64,000 nt of DNA from Pleodorina starrii (GCA_030267565.1 BRXU01000004.1:4532501-4596500), one strand, 5' to 3'; shown: positions 11,400 to 23,900, counted from the first letter of the stretch. Made by a program: numbers and translations. Notes: generated from the sequence alone by a model not told the origin.

Positions 11400-12605
11400 T
11401 CACACGACCGGCCGCCACCCGCCCAAGGCATGGCCCTCCCCGTCCTCGCCAGCACCCGCGGCCGTTGCCGCTTCATCCACCCACTCGAAACACGCGTCTG
11501 CCACATGCGTCACCTTGGCCTCAGCCTGGGAAACGATGTAGCGGTAAGCCTCCTTAACGTCCTGCACGAAGTTTAGGGGCTCATACTTCGGGCTGGTGCT
11601 GCTTTTTTGTAGGAAGACTGCATCGGGCAACTCAAGCTGCGCAGCGTAATACTGGATGTACAATGGCGACAGCCGGCGGCATCGCAGGCCCGGGATGCGC
11701 AGTCGGGCGGTCGCAGTGTCGACTATGTTCCGCAGGCGGCCACCTGCGCTCCCGCTGCTGCTCCCAGCGTCAAGGTGATCGTGCGCAAACCGCCGCGGCA
11801 GCTCCGGACCGCGATCCACAAATCCCGCCGGGCTGGCATTCGCGCTCTCTGTGGCACCGCCGGACACGCAGCCCATCGTCAGGTGCAGCGCACGAGGTCC
11901 GCCCGCGGCGGCCGTGTTGGCGGCGTCCACACAGGCGAGTCGCACGCGGAACGGCAGCTGGGAGTCCTGGAGCTGGAGGAGCACGCCAGCCAGGGTGGCC
12001 TTGCTCTCGCCCGTGGGCTCACAGAACGATCCGACCAGCCACACGTCTGGCCGCTGCATGTGGTCCGGCAACATGTCGATGATGCTCGTGTCGCGCTTGG
12101 CAAGTTCGCTGTTGTAGTGAGCCGTCCTGCAAGAAGGGTGCACCCGAAGCCGACATGGCTTATTTCGTGGTCTTGGTTTCCAAAAAATATCTTGCCTAGT
12201 GCATGTCCTGTCTGCAGAAGATCCTCTTCAGTCGCTAGCGTCCCACCCGACAGCAGGTGTGCCGGCAGCAGGTATGATTTCATGTGAGCTGTTGCAGTCC
12301 TGGTCGCGGCGTGCCACGCCCCTGGATTCTTACCAGGCTTTCATAGTTACGTGGCACACGGCTACAACGATGAGGCATGTCGTCGCGTCGGTGCTCCCCA
12401 CGTGCCACGTAAATTTGCTGAAGTCCACCAGGGCCTGCTCCCCCATCAGAGCGCATGCCGTACGGCAGGAAGCTGCCACGGCCTGATCATCCCTTCGCGC
12501 GAGGAATGCCTCATTTGCCTGTTGAAGGTGCGCGTCTTGCAATAGTGTCTCCAGCAGGTTATCTGTGCCTTGTACTGACCCGGATGCTGGCAAGACCAAG
12601 ACCAT
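11400..12605 (-). CDS. Protein N-terminal asparagine amidohydrolase (NTAN1 family)
   Basis: NTAN1 deamidates N-terminal Asn to Asp and so feeds proteins into the Arg/N-degron pathway. Two exons, 12605-12334 and 12126-11400, joined by a strong GTAAGA donor and a TTGCAG acceptor in phase 2; 332 residues against about 310 in human. The family core is visible: VGSTDATTCLIVV contains the expected nucleophile (Cys77 here, matching the DATTC motif), then VWLVGSF, FVDRGPEL and the C-terminal STSPKYEP..FVQDV block. A Gly/Ser-rich insert near residues 180-200 is probably a lineage-specific loop. The ATG at 12605 is the first in frame. Neighbours give no functional hint. Confidence 0.85.
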
Positions 12606-14804
12606 TTCCCAAAACGCTAAACCAGATATTATCTCACAGTAGTATCGGGTTGATGAAATTATACTTGGGAATAAAAATTTATAGTGATTATGGACGTGGG
12701 GCCCTGAAACCTGGGGGGCCCTGAATGTGGGGCCCCACCAGATCGGGAATGTCGGAAAATGCCGGGAAATGCAGCTTCAAGTGCGGCCGTACTAAGTGGT
12801 GCATTTGACAATATTTGCATTTGCAACTCGAACCATGTTAAAGTCTACAGCACAGCATAAGCCACTGCGCAGCATTATCCGATTAGTTCAGTTCTTCAGC
12901 TTTGTTACCTGTCAAAGGGGTTATAGTAGCATGAACCTGCGGCCCGTGTGGTTTTTTTTACCGTATATCTTTGGCCAAAACATCAACACTGTAATTCGCG
13001 ACACAGCGAGGGGCTCAATCAGTAAGCGTCCAATGACGACCGTCTCACCGCGAACATAGCTCTACGCCCGAGCCCAAACACACAAGCCTTAGCATATTAC
13101 TTCACAGCAAGAAACATGTGGCATCCTTGCCTTTTCACAGAAAGAACATTTCGCCACATCTCCGTTGGTGCAGTGCGCTGATAAGACCTTTCCGCTTCCT
13201 TTGAAGCGCTTGAACTAAGGACATGCAACCGAACATAACATTGATGCAGGGTCCTACGTGGTTGGGACGACCCATGGGGCATCCAGGCTGAACCCTCTCT
13301 CGGTTCGCCGGCTGATCTCTCCCCCGGCATCTTCACTCCTTTTCCCCCCAAATGACCCCGCGTGCTTCATGCCCCCCGTCTCGCCGTCTGCCCTCGACCC
13401 CCGCCTGCTTGGTGGCTCTCACCACCCTGGCCTGCCCTCGACGTCAGTCAGCCCCTCCCAGAGCGCGACCCTGGCAGGCGGAGCCTACGTGGAGGCTGTC
13501 AAGCACCCATGCATCTCTAAGGGGCAATGCAGCATGTAGTGCCGCTGACGCGGCGGGGGTGGGGTGCCAGGCCCATCCCTGGGCAAGGGGCCGCCCGCCC
13601 GCCGCGACACGCCGGGCCCCAACGTCTGTGTCTGCCCGTCGGCGCGTGGACATCTTCGGGTGCTGCCGTCCCGCGAGACCCGCGATCCACCGGGCCCGCC
13701 GTGACCGAAGGAGCCCCCTCCGGGCTAGACCGCTGCCGCTGCGGCCACCGCCGACGCTGGCGCGGCCTGCAGGGTCCTCCCGCACCCTGTCCCGCTCGCG
13801 CTCTCGGCTCCTGCTCCGCCGATCACGGCCGCCAGCACCGCCAACGCCACCACCACCGCCAACGCCACGATCTCGGTTGCGACCGTCGTCGTCCGGCGGC
13901 CGGTTGGCGCCGCGGCCGTCCCGTGGGTCGCACTCCACCTCCCGCTACCGCTCTCTCCCTCGATTCCGCTCTCGCTCCCATCGCAGGAATTCCCCTGCGC
14001 TGCACCAAGTAAACCCCCCAACGAAAATCGAGCTGTACTGCGCGCAGCGATGGGATGACTGTGGACCTCCCGTCGTCATGCACATAATATGCCAGCGCTC
14101 GTGTTTAGTTGTCCGCCCACCGTTGCCCTCCATGTTTGGCAAGTGTGCACTGGTATCAGATGATAAGCCAAAGGAAATTCTGTTCGCGAGAAGCCTGGAC
14201 GACGACTGCAGTCCCGACCCGGTACCTGATCTGTTGGGCAGTTGGGGGGTCTCCTGAAACCGGCCAAATGATGTACGGCACCGGCTGTTCATTTTTGTGT
14301 CTTCGTACTGAAGATAACTCGGACCAACTGAAACATCATGTAGCGGAGATTATATATAACTCCAGTGACAAAGTATTGTGGCGGAGGGTGGCGCACTCCG
14401 CTGTTGCCGAAAGCGTCGGAAGCGGTTCCGTGATCGGTCTAATGTTGCGGAGCTTGGCATTGTGAAAGCTTAAAGTTGGCATGCTTATTGAAGGATGGAA
14501 GGACAGGACGTTGTTGGAGCCAGCTCCTGGGCAAGCCTCAACCGAGACGTGCTCGAGGCAAGTTATACTCTGTAAACGTGGTAGATGGCGTCAATACGGA
14601 ACGCCGAAAGCACTCGATATGTAAGGGGCTGCGGTCCTGTCGCCTTCTGCTGGGAAACGCGTAGCGGCGGAATTGTATTACACTTCTATCACGTTTGAGC
14701 CCCCTGCATGAGAAATAGCCATTGACTAGCAATGAATTCTCATGTAATATGCCCAAACTCCCCTTGTGGAGTCCAGTCCTCGCCTGTCGACACCTCCGAA
14801 ACCT
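12606..14804. other. Intergenic region between NTAN1-like and LRR genes, with a possible Arg/Ser-rich exon
   Basis: These 2.2 kb should hold the divergent 5' regions of the two flanking genes. Most of it is ordinary lower-GC DNA without coding signatures. Bases 13700-13960 become GC-rich. On the minus strand they encode an SR-protein-like run (GGRDRRSRSRERERDRVRED), but no ATG, convincing acceptor or RRM was found, so no gene is called. Confidence 0.45.
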
Positions 14805-17800
14805 ATGCCCATCGTCCCCGCAACCTGTCCGTGCGTTCAGCGCATCGGCTGCGAGCTGTCTCTGCGAGAGCTACTCTACGCTCGCTTGGTGTGTCGCCAA
14901 TGGCGCCAGCACGTGGCAGGCGCCGTGAGGCACCTGCCCCACCCACACCAGCACCAGCAGCGCCACCTGGTGGAGCTGGACGCGCAGCCCAGCGGCCGGG
15001 AGGACGTGTGGCAGCAGGCCCTCGCGGCCCTGGCGACCTGCCTGCCGCACCTAAGCGAGATCATGGGTGAGGCAGCCCCCTGAAAGCACCGGGACGCCCT
15101 GTCAGCACTGCAAAAGCTCCCTCCGCCAGCATTGGCGCATTGGCGCCGTGACCATCCCTCACATCAGACGCGCGCACGCAACCACCAGAAGCATCCGCTG
15201 CTGCCCTTCGTTTCACCCCCCGCCCTACTGGTTTCTGAGCAGAAGCCCCCCCGGCCCACTGGTTTCTGAGCGCACCCGTAGTAGCGCCCATCCTCATGCC
15301 ACGTTGTGCCTTTCACTCATCCCGGCGCTCTCGCCGCCGCCGCCGCAGTGTACGTCAGCAGCCGCGTGTCCGAGTCGCAGCTGGCCGCCCAGCTGTGCAG
15401 CCTGCCCGGCGCCCTCACCGCCCTCACCAAGCTGGAGCTCCGCTACATCGTGCCCTCCTCCGCGCCCTGCCTGGGCACCAGCCTGCAGCAGCTGCAGCCC
15501 GCCCTCACCGCCCTCACCGCCCTGGACACGCTCTACCTCATCATGGGCGCCTCGCCAGAGCCCGCGGAGGTGACCGCCGTGCTGCCCCGCCTAGGGGCGC
15601 TGCGCGACCTGAAGCTGCTGTCGGGGCTGCCGCAGTACGGCTTCACGAACGCCAAGCTGGAGGCGCTGGGCTGTGCCACGCAGCTGCGGCGACTGCACCT
15701 GGAGGTGTCGGGCGTGGGCCAGGTGGATGCGGGGCTGGCGGCGCTGTCGCGGCTGTCGGCGCTGTCGAGCCTGTGGCTGGATGGGCTGGTGACGCTGGGC
15801 CCGGCGGTGGTGTGCGCGCTGCAGCAGCTGCCGGAGCTGCAGGTGGGGGCGGCTGGTGCCGTGGGGGCGGGCGGGCGGGTTGGGGCTGTGCGGGTTGCCT
15901 TTTCCGAGGGGGTGCGGTCGTGCCCGCTGTGTCTGCGGCGGCGCTGCGGCGGCTCCAGCTCCTGAGCCGGGTGTGCGCGCTACACTAGTGGTGCTTCGGA
16001 CTGCCCACAGTACTCGAGCTGCGCATGGAATGCACTGTAAGGTGTGCTACTGCCGCGGAACAAAGAGGCCGCGCTGCGGCAGTTTCGCGTGCATTTCCTG
16101 GGGAGACGTGGGGGGCGTGAATGTGTCGTGGTGGCCTGCCGGCCGGCGCTTCGTCTTTGGTGTGCGTGCGTGAGCGCAGGAGTTGAGGCTGGAGCTGGAC
16201 AGCCCGCAGCACATCCCCGACTTGTTTGACCTGTCGGGCCTCAAGCGCCTGAGCCTGACGTACCACGGCGACGAGCTCGATGAGGGCGACGAGGCGCCGC
16301 CGCCAGACGGCGCGGCCAACAACGGCGGCGCCGCTGGCATTGGCGGCGGCGTTGGCGGCGGCAGCGGCACGGACTGGGACGCGCTCGAGCGCATGGTTCG
16401 CGGGCACGCGGTGCGGCCCGTGCTGTGCGAGCTGGGCTTGCTGTGCTGCTCTTTCCCCGTCGATCCCCTGCCGCGCCTGGCCCTGCTGACGTCACTGACC
16501 TCGCTGACATTCTACGACTGCCGTTGGAAGGCCGCTTCGCGCCCCGCAGCGGCAGCTTCCGCTCCGGCACGGGAAGAGCACCAGGCCCCTTCACCGGGCT
16601 GCGGCGGAGGCGGGTCTGCGGGGGCGGCCGCGACCGCGCCGCCGCGGCCGGGCTCGTGGGGCGTGCTGACCAGCCTGGTGGGTTTGCAGGGCTTCGGCAT
16701 GGCGCAGTGCGTGGTGCCGCCCATCTGCGAGTTTGAGCTGGCGTCCCTGGCGGCCGCGTGGCCCGGGATCACGTCGCTGCAGCTGCAGAGCGTCGCCTAC
16801 CGCGTGTCGGAGCTGCTGTTGCTGCCGCTGCGGCCGCAGCCGGCGCGCTTCGGCGCGTTCCTGACGCGCTGGCGCCGCCTGGAGGCGCTGACGCTGAGTG
16901 GCTCCTGGTGCAACGACCCACGGGTCGTTCTGGACGTCTCGCTGCTGCCGCCCAGCCTTACGAGCCTGGTTGTCAGCAGCGTCACGCTGGTCAACTCCGC
17001 GGCTGCGAAAGCCGCGATTTTGGAGAACGTGGATCTTGAAGGCATGTCGCGTCTGGCACCCACGGCGGGGCCAAGTGAGCGGAGGAGCGAGCCGCATACA
17101 GGTGCCTCGTCATTTGGCTGCACCGGCAGGGAAGAGGAGCCGCGGGCAGCGCACACGGGCGACGCGACTGGGACAGCGGACGACGCGGACGCTCCTGGGG
17201 ACGGCGCGGCGCCACGGCAGGGTGCCAAACAGCCTTGTGGCGGCGATTTGAGCGAGCGCGCAGCCGACAGCAGCGGCCCCTCCTGCGCACACACCAGCAC
17301 GCGGGCTCCTCCATCGGACTGCGACTTCAGTCAAGTGCCCCGCCCCTTCAGCGGCGGCGGCAGCACCCGCGGCAGCGTTGGAGGGCACGACTGCGATCGA
17401 GGCGCCTACCGGTGCTGCCCAGGCCCGAGCCACGCACACATCGACAACGCTGCTGCACCACCCGCTGCTGCCGCGGCCGCCTCACCGGCCCAGGCACCGG
17501 CTCCGGAGCTGCTCGCCCTGGAGCACCTTGTCCTGGGGGAGGTCCGGCTGGGCGCCGGCGTGTCGCTGGAGCTGCTGGCCCGCTGGGTGCCCAACCTGCG
17601 CAGCCTGGAGGTCAACAACCTCGTGCCGAACCTTACCGACGACTCGTGCACCGCCCTGGCTGCGCTCACAGCCCTCACGGTGCTGCGCGTGTCGCAGGAC
17701 CAGGACCCGGAGGTCGCCGAGCCGCCGCGGGCGGCCGGGCCGGGCCTGCTGGCCGCGGCCGCGACAGGGCAACCGCGCGGCGGCGGCGTAGGTACAGGCC

Positions 17801-18078
17801 AGCAGCAGCAGCAGCGGCTGAGGTCGCTGTCGGGAATGGGGCTTACCGCGTTGACATGCCTCTCGTGCTTGCGACAGCTGGAGTGGCTGCCATGGGGTAT
17901 AGAGCCGCTGGACCTGGTGCATGTGGAGGCGCTGGCGAGTCTCAGGCGGCTGCACCTGGTGACGCTCCGGGGTGCGCGTGACGGCGCCATCACGGACCGG
18001 GCGCTAGAGGCGCTCCGGGAGCGGCTGCCTTTGTGCGACATTGACGACACCGAGTGGTCGGGACTGGTGGATGTGTAG
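14805..18078 (+). CDS. Leucine-rich-repeat protein with F-box-like N-terminus
   Basis: Three exons, 14805-15066, 15349-15842 and 16180-18078, with agreeing phases; 884 residues. Residues 16-36 (ELSLRELLYARLVCRQWRQHV) look like the core of an F-box, the Skp1-binding motif of SCF ubiquitin ligases, although the usual leading LP is absent. Exons 2 and 3 carry irregular leucine-rich repeats, for example LTALTKLELRYI, LRRLHLEV, LQELRLELD, LKRLSLTY and LRSLEVNNL. A long low-complexity insert (Gly, Ala, Ser, His) interrupts the repeats around residues 540-670. The join from exon 2 to exon 3 makes a clean repeat. Such F-box/LRR-like proteins are numerous in Chlamydomonas; the substrate cannot be guessed. 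The ATG at 14805 is the first in frame, but an upstream exon is not excluded. Confidence 0.75.
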
Positions 18079-18778
18079 GGCTTGCCCGCGGGGGACCGAT
18101 GACGATGCCATCGTCGGGCTATGGCGGGTGGAAGCCGACGGCGAGCCTGGCGCGGCGTCAGCGGCGTTACGACGCTTGCTATATACACGTGTGTGGGGCA
18201 TATACACGTGTGTGGGGCATATACACGTGTGTGGGGCATGATGCCGATATATCAGCTCAGGGCTTCTGCGCTCTGTACAACACGTCCGCGGGTTGCGCGA
18301 CATCAAAGCCTCTTGTCAAGAATGGCCCGGATTTTATGGTAAAACACGGCTGAGTCGAGTACGAGCAAGTCACGCCACACCTACACGCACCCCCCGAACC
18401 GGGCACATGGTGACATACGATGATGGTCTTACTGTACATTACTTCCTCTGTACATAGCTGCACGAAACCACGAAAACGACACGAACGGAACCACCCAAAT
18501 GCAGAACTATCTTCGCGAAATGAATGAGGGATAAAGAACAGATTGACCCACAAAGCTACGGTCTATATTGCGGTCCTCATTATTAACATTGAAGGCAAGG
18601 CCAACAGTGCTCCCAAGTATCTCCCACCGTCAACCCCCGCATGTAGTTGCAAACCCGTGCGACGTCTTCGTGCCAGGAATTCTCCCTTTGTCGACGCTTG
18701 CAGTAGTACCGCAGCTGCGCAGACTGGGCCCCACCGCCGTACCGCCAAACCAAGTCGTTTCCAAGGGCTACCAATGCT
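18079..18778. other. Convergent 3' intergenic region (LRR and DUF3172 genes)
   Basis: It holds the 19-bp tandem repeat and presumably both 3' UTRs. I find no clear TGTAA for either gene and no coding signature. Confidence 0.6.
18181..18237. repeat. Three perfect 19-bp tandem copies, each with a CACGTG core
   Basis: The unit atatacacgtgtgtggggc occurs three times without a mismatch, about 100 bp after the LRR gene stop. Each copy contains the palindromic G-box hexamer CACGTG. It lies in the convergent 3' region of the LRR and DUF3172 genes. Confidence 0.95.
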
Positions 18779-20694
18779 TCAGGTCTGGTTCTCGACCAGC
18801 TGCCCCGCCTGCTGCTGCTGCTGCTTCAACAGCTGCGGGATCTTCGCCTTGTTGTTCAGCACCTCAAGATACGTGTTCTCGGCCTGCATGCAGCGACGCC
18901 GTCACAAAAGCCTTAGCCTTTGCAAACTGGCTGATCGACTACTGACTCCGAACATTCTCTGCAACACGCTGCCAACCCATCCGAGCGTACAAGTGAAAGC
19001 CCCTCACGCAGAGCGCGTCCAACGCTCGCCCGCCTCCCAAGCAGCAAGCACCCGGTACTCACCTCCTCAGAGTGGTACACGCACTCGACCTGCGGCTCAT
19101 TCTTCAAGTCCCCGACGTATGCAAACGTGTTCATACGCTGCTTGCAGAGGTCCACGTCGTGCGGCTTCACCAACTGACAGTTGGTAAGCAGGGACAGCGG
19201 GAGCCATAACAGCGATTTGCGGAGCAAGGGAACCGTCAGAGCTGCATTGAAATTGGCTCACGCGAAAAGCAGCTGCCGAGCAGAACTCCTAAGTCAGACG
19301 CGAAGCTGTGAGCTGGACTGCCTGTATTGGCTGCGGCTTCCTGGCATGCATTTCACGCTACGGAATCAAAGCACCCAGTGGAACCGGAAGCGGCTCACAA
19401 CAACGGAGTTAGGCGAAAGGCCGATCTTAAGGTAAAAACTTGTTGGCAGCATCCGCGTGCTGTGCTCTCCTCAGAACCCACCAGCTCCGCCCCACCCACG
19501 CACCTTCTCACGCTCAAGCAGACCCACGTTGGCGCGGCGCAGAACGCACCCGCCCTTGACCTGGGGCTGCGAGATGTACACATTGAACCTTCAGAGCAGG
19601 GAACCGGGCGGCCGACAAGGGAAGGGGCAACGAATGCGCAGTCAAGCTCATGTGCAGCGGTGCGTGCCGAGCTGGCAACAAAGACTCCATCCCCAACCAT
19701 GTCCCTGAAGAGTTCGTTGCAAGATTGCCGAGCCATAACGGATTCGCCACCGTCTGGTTCGTGGTGCTACAGCGAGTTTTCGTATCCTGCTGCCAAAAAG
19801 GTGACAGGTTATACAGCGCCCCAGTTTGCCACCTTCATTCCGCCACACACATCCTGTAGTTTCCTGCCGTAACCACACGCAGGTGCTAGCCGACTCACGG
19901 ATTGTACGTCACGAAGACATTCATCGAGAGCACAGAGGCCGAGTACCCGTTCGCCATGCAGATATCGGCGTTTGGAACTGCTCTGTCGATGATTTCCGTG
20001 CTGCTTACATTCGCAGGCGTCAACACGACCTGGGGGGAAGCCCGGGACGAGGGAGGCCCCGGGCCATAATCCCGGGGATCGCAGCAGGTCGCAGCAGGGT
20101 TTGGGAATGCCCACGTGGAATATCGAACGAGCTGAATGTACGTGCGACGAGTGTCAATTGGTCCCGTGCACGGCGCGTACCGAACTGTGACACGCGTAGG
20201 ACCGCAATAGCCGTCCCCCAAGGCTAGAGCATCAACATGTTTGCAAAACATATATTTATACAAATAGCAAAGCAAAAGATTTTGTACAAGAAACAGCTGC
20301 GCACCGTCCACGAGTGGAGTGACGTTTCAGCTGGACAGCGTACCTCGGAATCAAACCAAGTGCCAATACCAAGGCCCATCACAAACGCCGCGGCAACGAG
20401 AGCTTGGGCATATCCGCCAATGCCCGAGCTGAAGCTGCTAGCAGATGTTGCTTCGCCAGGGACAGACGGCGGAGGTGCTGGGCCACCCAGCTGCACTCCT
20501 GGCTCCCCATACTGGTATGTAGGTCGCTGCTCGTTAACCCCGTAGCCGGACGGAGGGCGCGGCGGTGGCGGAACAGGGCCCCTGGGAATTGACGGACCAG
20601 GAGGCCGCCTCTGCTGCTGCGCCCTGACCACCAAGCTACTGCGGTTAACCGAGGCTACACGCTGAGGATGGCTCGCTTGACGTGCGTTCAGCAT
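18779..20694 (-). CDS. DUF3172-domain protein, probably plastid membrane protein
   Basis: A conserved cyanobacterial and plastid family of unknown function. Five exons, 20694-20344, 20029-19899, 19588-19504, 19173-19063 and 18883-18779; phases agree, 260 residues. Residues 1-30 (start MLNARQASHPQRVASVNRSS) resemble a transit peptide. A Pro/Gly/Tyr-rich stretch follows, then one predicted membrane span (ALVAAAFVMGLGIGTWF, about residues 98-114). The DUF3172 core covers about 118-226: NVSSTEIIDRAVPNADIC, FVTYNPFNVYISQP, GCVLRRANVGLLE and KQRMNTFAYVGDL. The C-terminus is Gln-rich. The start is the first ATG in frame after upstream leader sequence. It is head-to-head with the cysteine synthase gene 254 bp away. 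Confidence 0.85.
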
Positions 20695-20948
20695 AACGCT
20701 GACGCACTCCTTATGCTTTCGAAATTTGCTGTAACAAGGAGACGAGTAAATCAAAGATGGACAAAGTCCTCGTTGTTAGAGGACTCTAAAGTGCATGTCA
20801 TTAAATTCAGACGGTGGCATTTGGCGTCTTCTCCGGAACCCGCGTGAAGGGCAGTTGGCTCGTCGTACATCGAACTGCCAGTTATTCAGAAAATTGCGTA
20901 CTGGCTCCACATGCGGATCGACCCATTAGCATAGGGATTTTGAACAAG
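20695..20948. promoter_or_regulatory. Divergent promoter region between DUF3172 and cysteine synthase genes
   Basis: Start codons at 20694 (minus) and 20949 (plus) leave 254 bp for both leaders and promoters. The segment is AT-richer than its flanks. No individual element could be assigned with confidence. Confidence 0.6.
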
Positions 20949-23900
20949 ATGCAGACGGTGTATAACCCGCGGCAGGCCTCCAGGCCTTTCTTCAAGGTGT
21001 GCAAGCCAGCTTCATTCTTGCGAATGGACGACGCGGTTCGGTCTGTCTCCCAAGTTCAGTAATTCCGCTTGCTCCTGCAGGCTGCTTCTGAGCGACGATC
21101 GATTGCCCTGCACGTGCACGCGTCTTCCAGCGTCGCGGAGCCGACCGCGGCGGCATCGGCGTCCCAGGCTCCCAGCAAGTCATCGAAGATCTGCAACGAT
21201 GTGACGGAAGTAATCGGCAACACCCCGATGGTGTACCTGAACCGCGTCACCAAGGCGCGTGCTGCAGAAAACCTGGGGAGCAAACCCGGCAAGGAAAACG
21301 CGAACGTCTCAATTCCACGTCCCCGTACATGGTGGTGCGCTTTGAAACCCCCTCTGGATTCATGTTGAGGCTTGGTCACGTCCGTCGCATACCCGGACCA
21401 ACCGTCGGCGCCAGGACAGTTTCAGCATTCCCTGAGCAGGACGGCTCGGGTGTCAACCCGCAGCGTCCCTCGCTGCTGCAGAGCCACATGGCTCGCACCT
21501 TTTACACGCTGGCACCGACATGGCAAGAGGACACCATGAATGTTTCCTGGTTTTGCACACACGGAGCCAGCCCAAACCCATCCCGGTGCACCGGCCCGCA
21601 CTGCAGGGCTGCGTAGCCAAGGTTGCGGCGAAGCTGGAAATCATGCAGCCCTGTTCTAGCGTCAAGGTAGGACTTCCCTGGGTCGCGGCGGCGTCTAAGC
21701 GTGGGGCCTTCGTGGAGTCATGAAGACGGGTGCTGCAAGTCAGCGACATTGCCGCCTCAAACCAGCCGGACAGCGCAGAGCGCACCGGCCGTTGGGACTT
21801 GGGCCAGTGGCACAACCTCCTGCAAGCAATGAAAGCCATGATGGCACTCCCCGCGCGGACGCGGGACGCCAACCGGGCGTCTGCCGGGCCAGGGTACTGC
21901 CGTCCACCCGCGCCCTCACCTCCGTGCGCCGACCCACATTTCTACCCCGCCGACCCACATCCGCTCAACCCACATCGCCATCTCAGTTCAGCTGCGCCGG
22001 CGCCTTGGCCCTGCACCTAGCCAAACCCCCGCACCCCCCCTTCCGCCCCGGCAACGCCTCCTCGCCCTCCGTCCTACCGCTGCGGCTCGTGTTTCTTACC
22101 TCCACGGCACCGCACACTCCGGCGCGCACACTCCCTCCCCTCGAACTGTGCTACCTTCTCCTTCCACACCTCCCCGCCGCCTTGCTGCTGCTGCCGCTTC
22201 CTCGCCCATCACAACAGGACCGCATCGGCCGCAACATGATTGATGACGCTGAGCGGCGCGGCGTCATCAAGCCGGGTGTGACCACCCTGGTGGAGCCCAC
22301 CAGCGGCAACACGGGCATCGGCCTGGCCTTTGTGGCGGCGGCCCGCGGCTACAAGCTCATCCTCACCATGCCCGCCAGCATGTCGCTGGAGCGGCGGGTG
22401 CTGCTGAGGGCGTTTGGGGCGGAGCTGGTGCTGACGGGTGAGCGGGGTGGCTCGTGGCTGGGCGGCTGGGTGGGTGGGCTGGGTTGGTCAGAGTGTTAAT
22501 GAGGCAGGTTGGCAGGCTGCATGCGGGTGAGGGGCTTGCTGGCTGGAAGGTCTTGGGTATGTTACGGTTAGCTAACCCGAGTGGTTCGCGGCTAGGTGCG
22601 AGGGGCTGGGGGTTTGCCGAGGTGGCGGGCTGGCCGGCGGGCTATGGCGCCGGTCGACTGAAGCAGTTTTGTGGGTGCGGCCTCCTGGCACGCTGTACCC
22701 ACTCAGCGGGCTCATCCGTCCTGTGCGGGCGGGCTTCATTAGTTCAGGTGGCGGAAGGATTTAGCTGTTCTGGTGGTTGGATCTGCCACGTCATCCTCGT
22801 CGCCACGTCGCGCGATCACCACCCAAGACACGCGAAGTAGCTTTGAGGACATTCCACTCGCGGGTCATTCACACCGGGGCCTGCCCGCCCCACCTCTGCT
22901 GACGCTGTTCTTCCGGCATGCGTGCAGACCCGGCCAAGGGCATGCGCGGCGCAGTGGACAAGTGCAACGAGATTGCTGCAAAGACCCCCAACGCATACAT
23001 CCTGCAGCAGTTTGAGAACCCAGCCAACCCGGATATCCACCGACGCACGACGGGTGGGTGGGTGGATGGGCGCTGGGTGGGCAGGTGGTAAGCAACAAGA
23101 CCCGCAGCAGCGGCTGGGTGGGTGACCGCTGGGCGGGCGGCCGTCGAGCAGAGCCGCGCACCTGTTGTGCGCCCGGGCGTGGATGCCGAGAGGATGGCCG
23201 ACCGGCGCTGACATGAAAGGCCACGACCTCTCCCCGGCACATGGGTGCGCCGGGTGCAGGCCAGTGCAGACTGCTGACCGGGCACCTCCACGAATCCTGT
23301 CATATGCCTTGTCGCTGGCGACCCGGTGCATCGCCCACCGGTCGCGTAGGAGCGTAGCTGTGCATCATCTGCGTCGTGCGTGCGTGGGTGCCTGCTTACT
23401 TGCGCGTCTGTCTGTTTTCCGTCTGCCGCAGGTCCGGAGATCTGGCGCGACACCGCCGGCCAGGTGGACATCCTGGTGTCGGGTGTGGGCACGGGCGGCA
23501 CGGTGACCGGCACCGGCGAGTTCCTCAAGTCGATGAAGCCGAGCCTGCAGGTGGTGGCGGTGGAGCCGGCGGAGAGCCCCGTGCTGTCGGGTGGGTGCTG
23601 GCTGGCTGGCTGGGACTGTGGATGGGTGGTTGGCTGGCTGGCTGACTGGCTGGCAAGTGGGTGGGCGGCTGGCTCGCCGGCTGGGAGAATGCCTGGCTGG
23701 TTGGGTGCGTGTTGGGTGGCTTGGTGGCTGGCTGCCTGACTGGCTGGCTGGCTGCAACGGCGACGGATGGGAGTCTGAAAGGGGAGGGCCGTATGCTGGG
23801 CATCAGCTGTAATAAGGAGGAGAGCTCACGGCCATTGGACGGTCGCTGTCGTTGTTGCACTTGGGAGTGGGTGGGACAATGGAGGGCCGTCGGCAAGCTT

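Noticed and set aside
13352..14257. A 301-codon open frame on the plus strand
   Set aside because: Composition is the complement of the Arg/Ser-rich minus-strand stretch, there is no family motif, and GC-rich DNA gives such frames by chance.
16011..16042. Possible LRR microexon (reads LELRMEC) between LRR exons 2 and 3
   Set aside because: Its phases do not fit either neighbour, whereas joining 15842 directly to 16180 keeps phase and makes a clean repeat (LQELRLELD).
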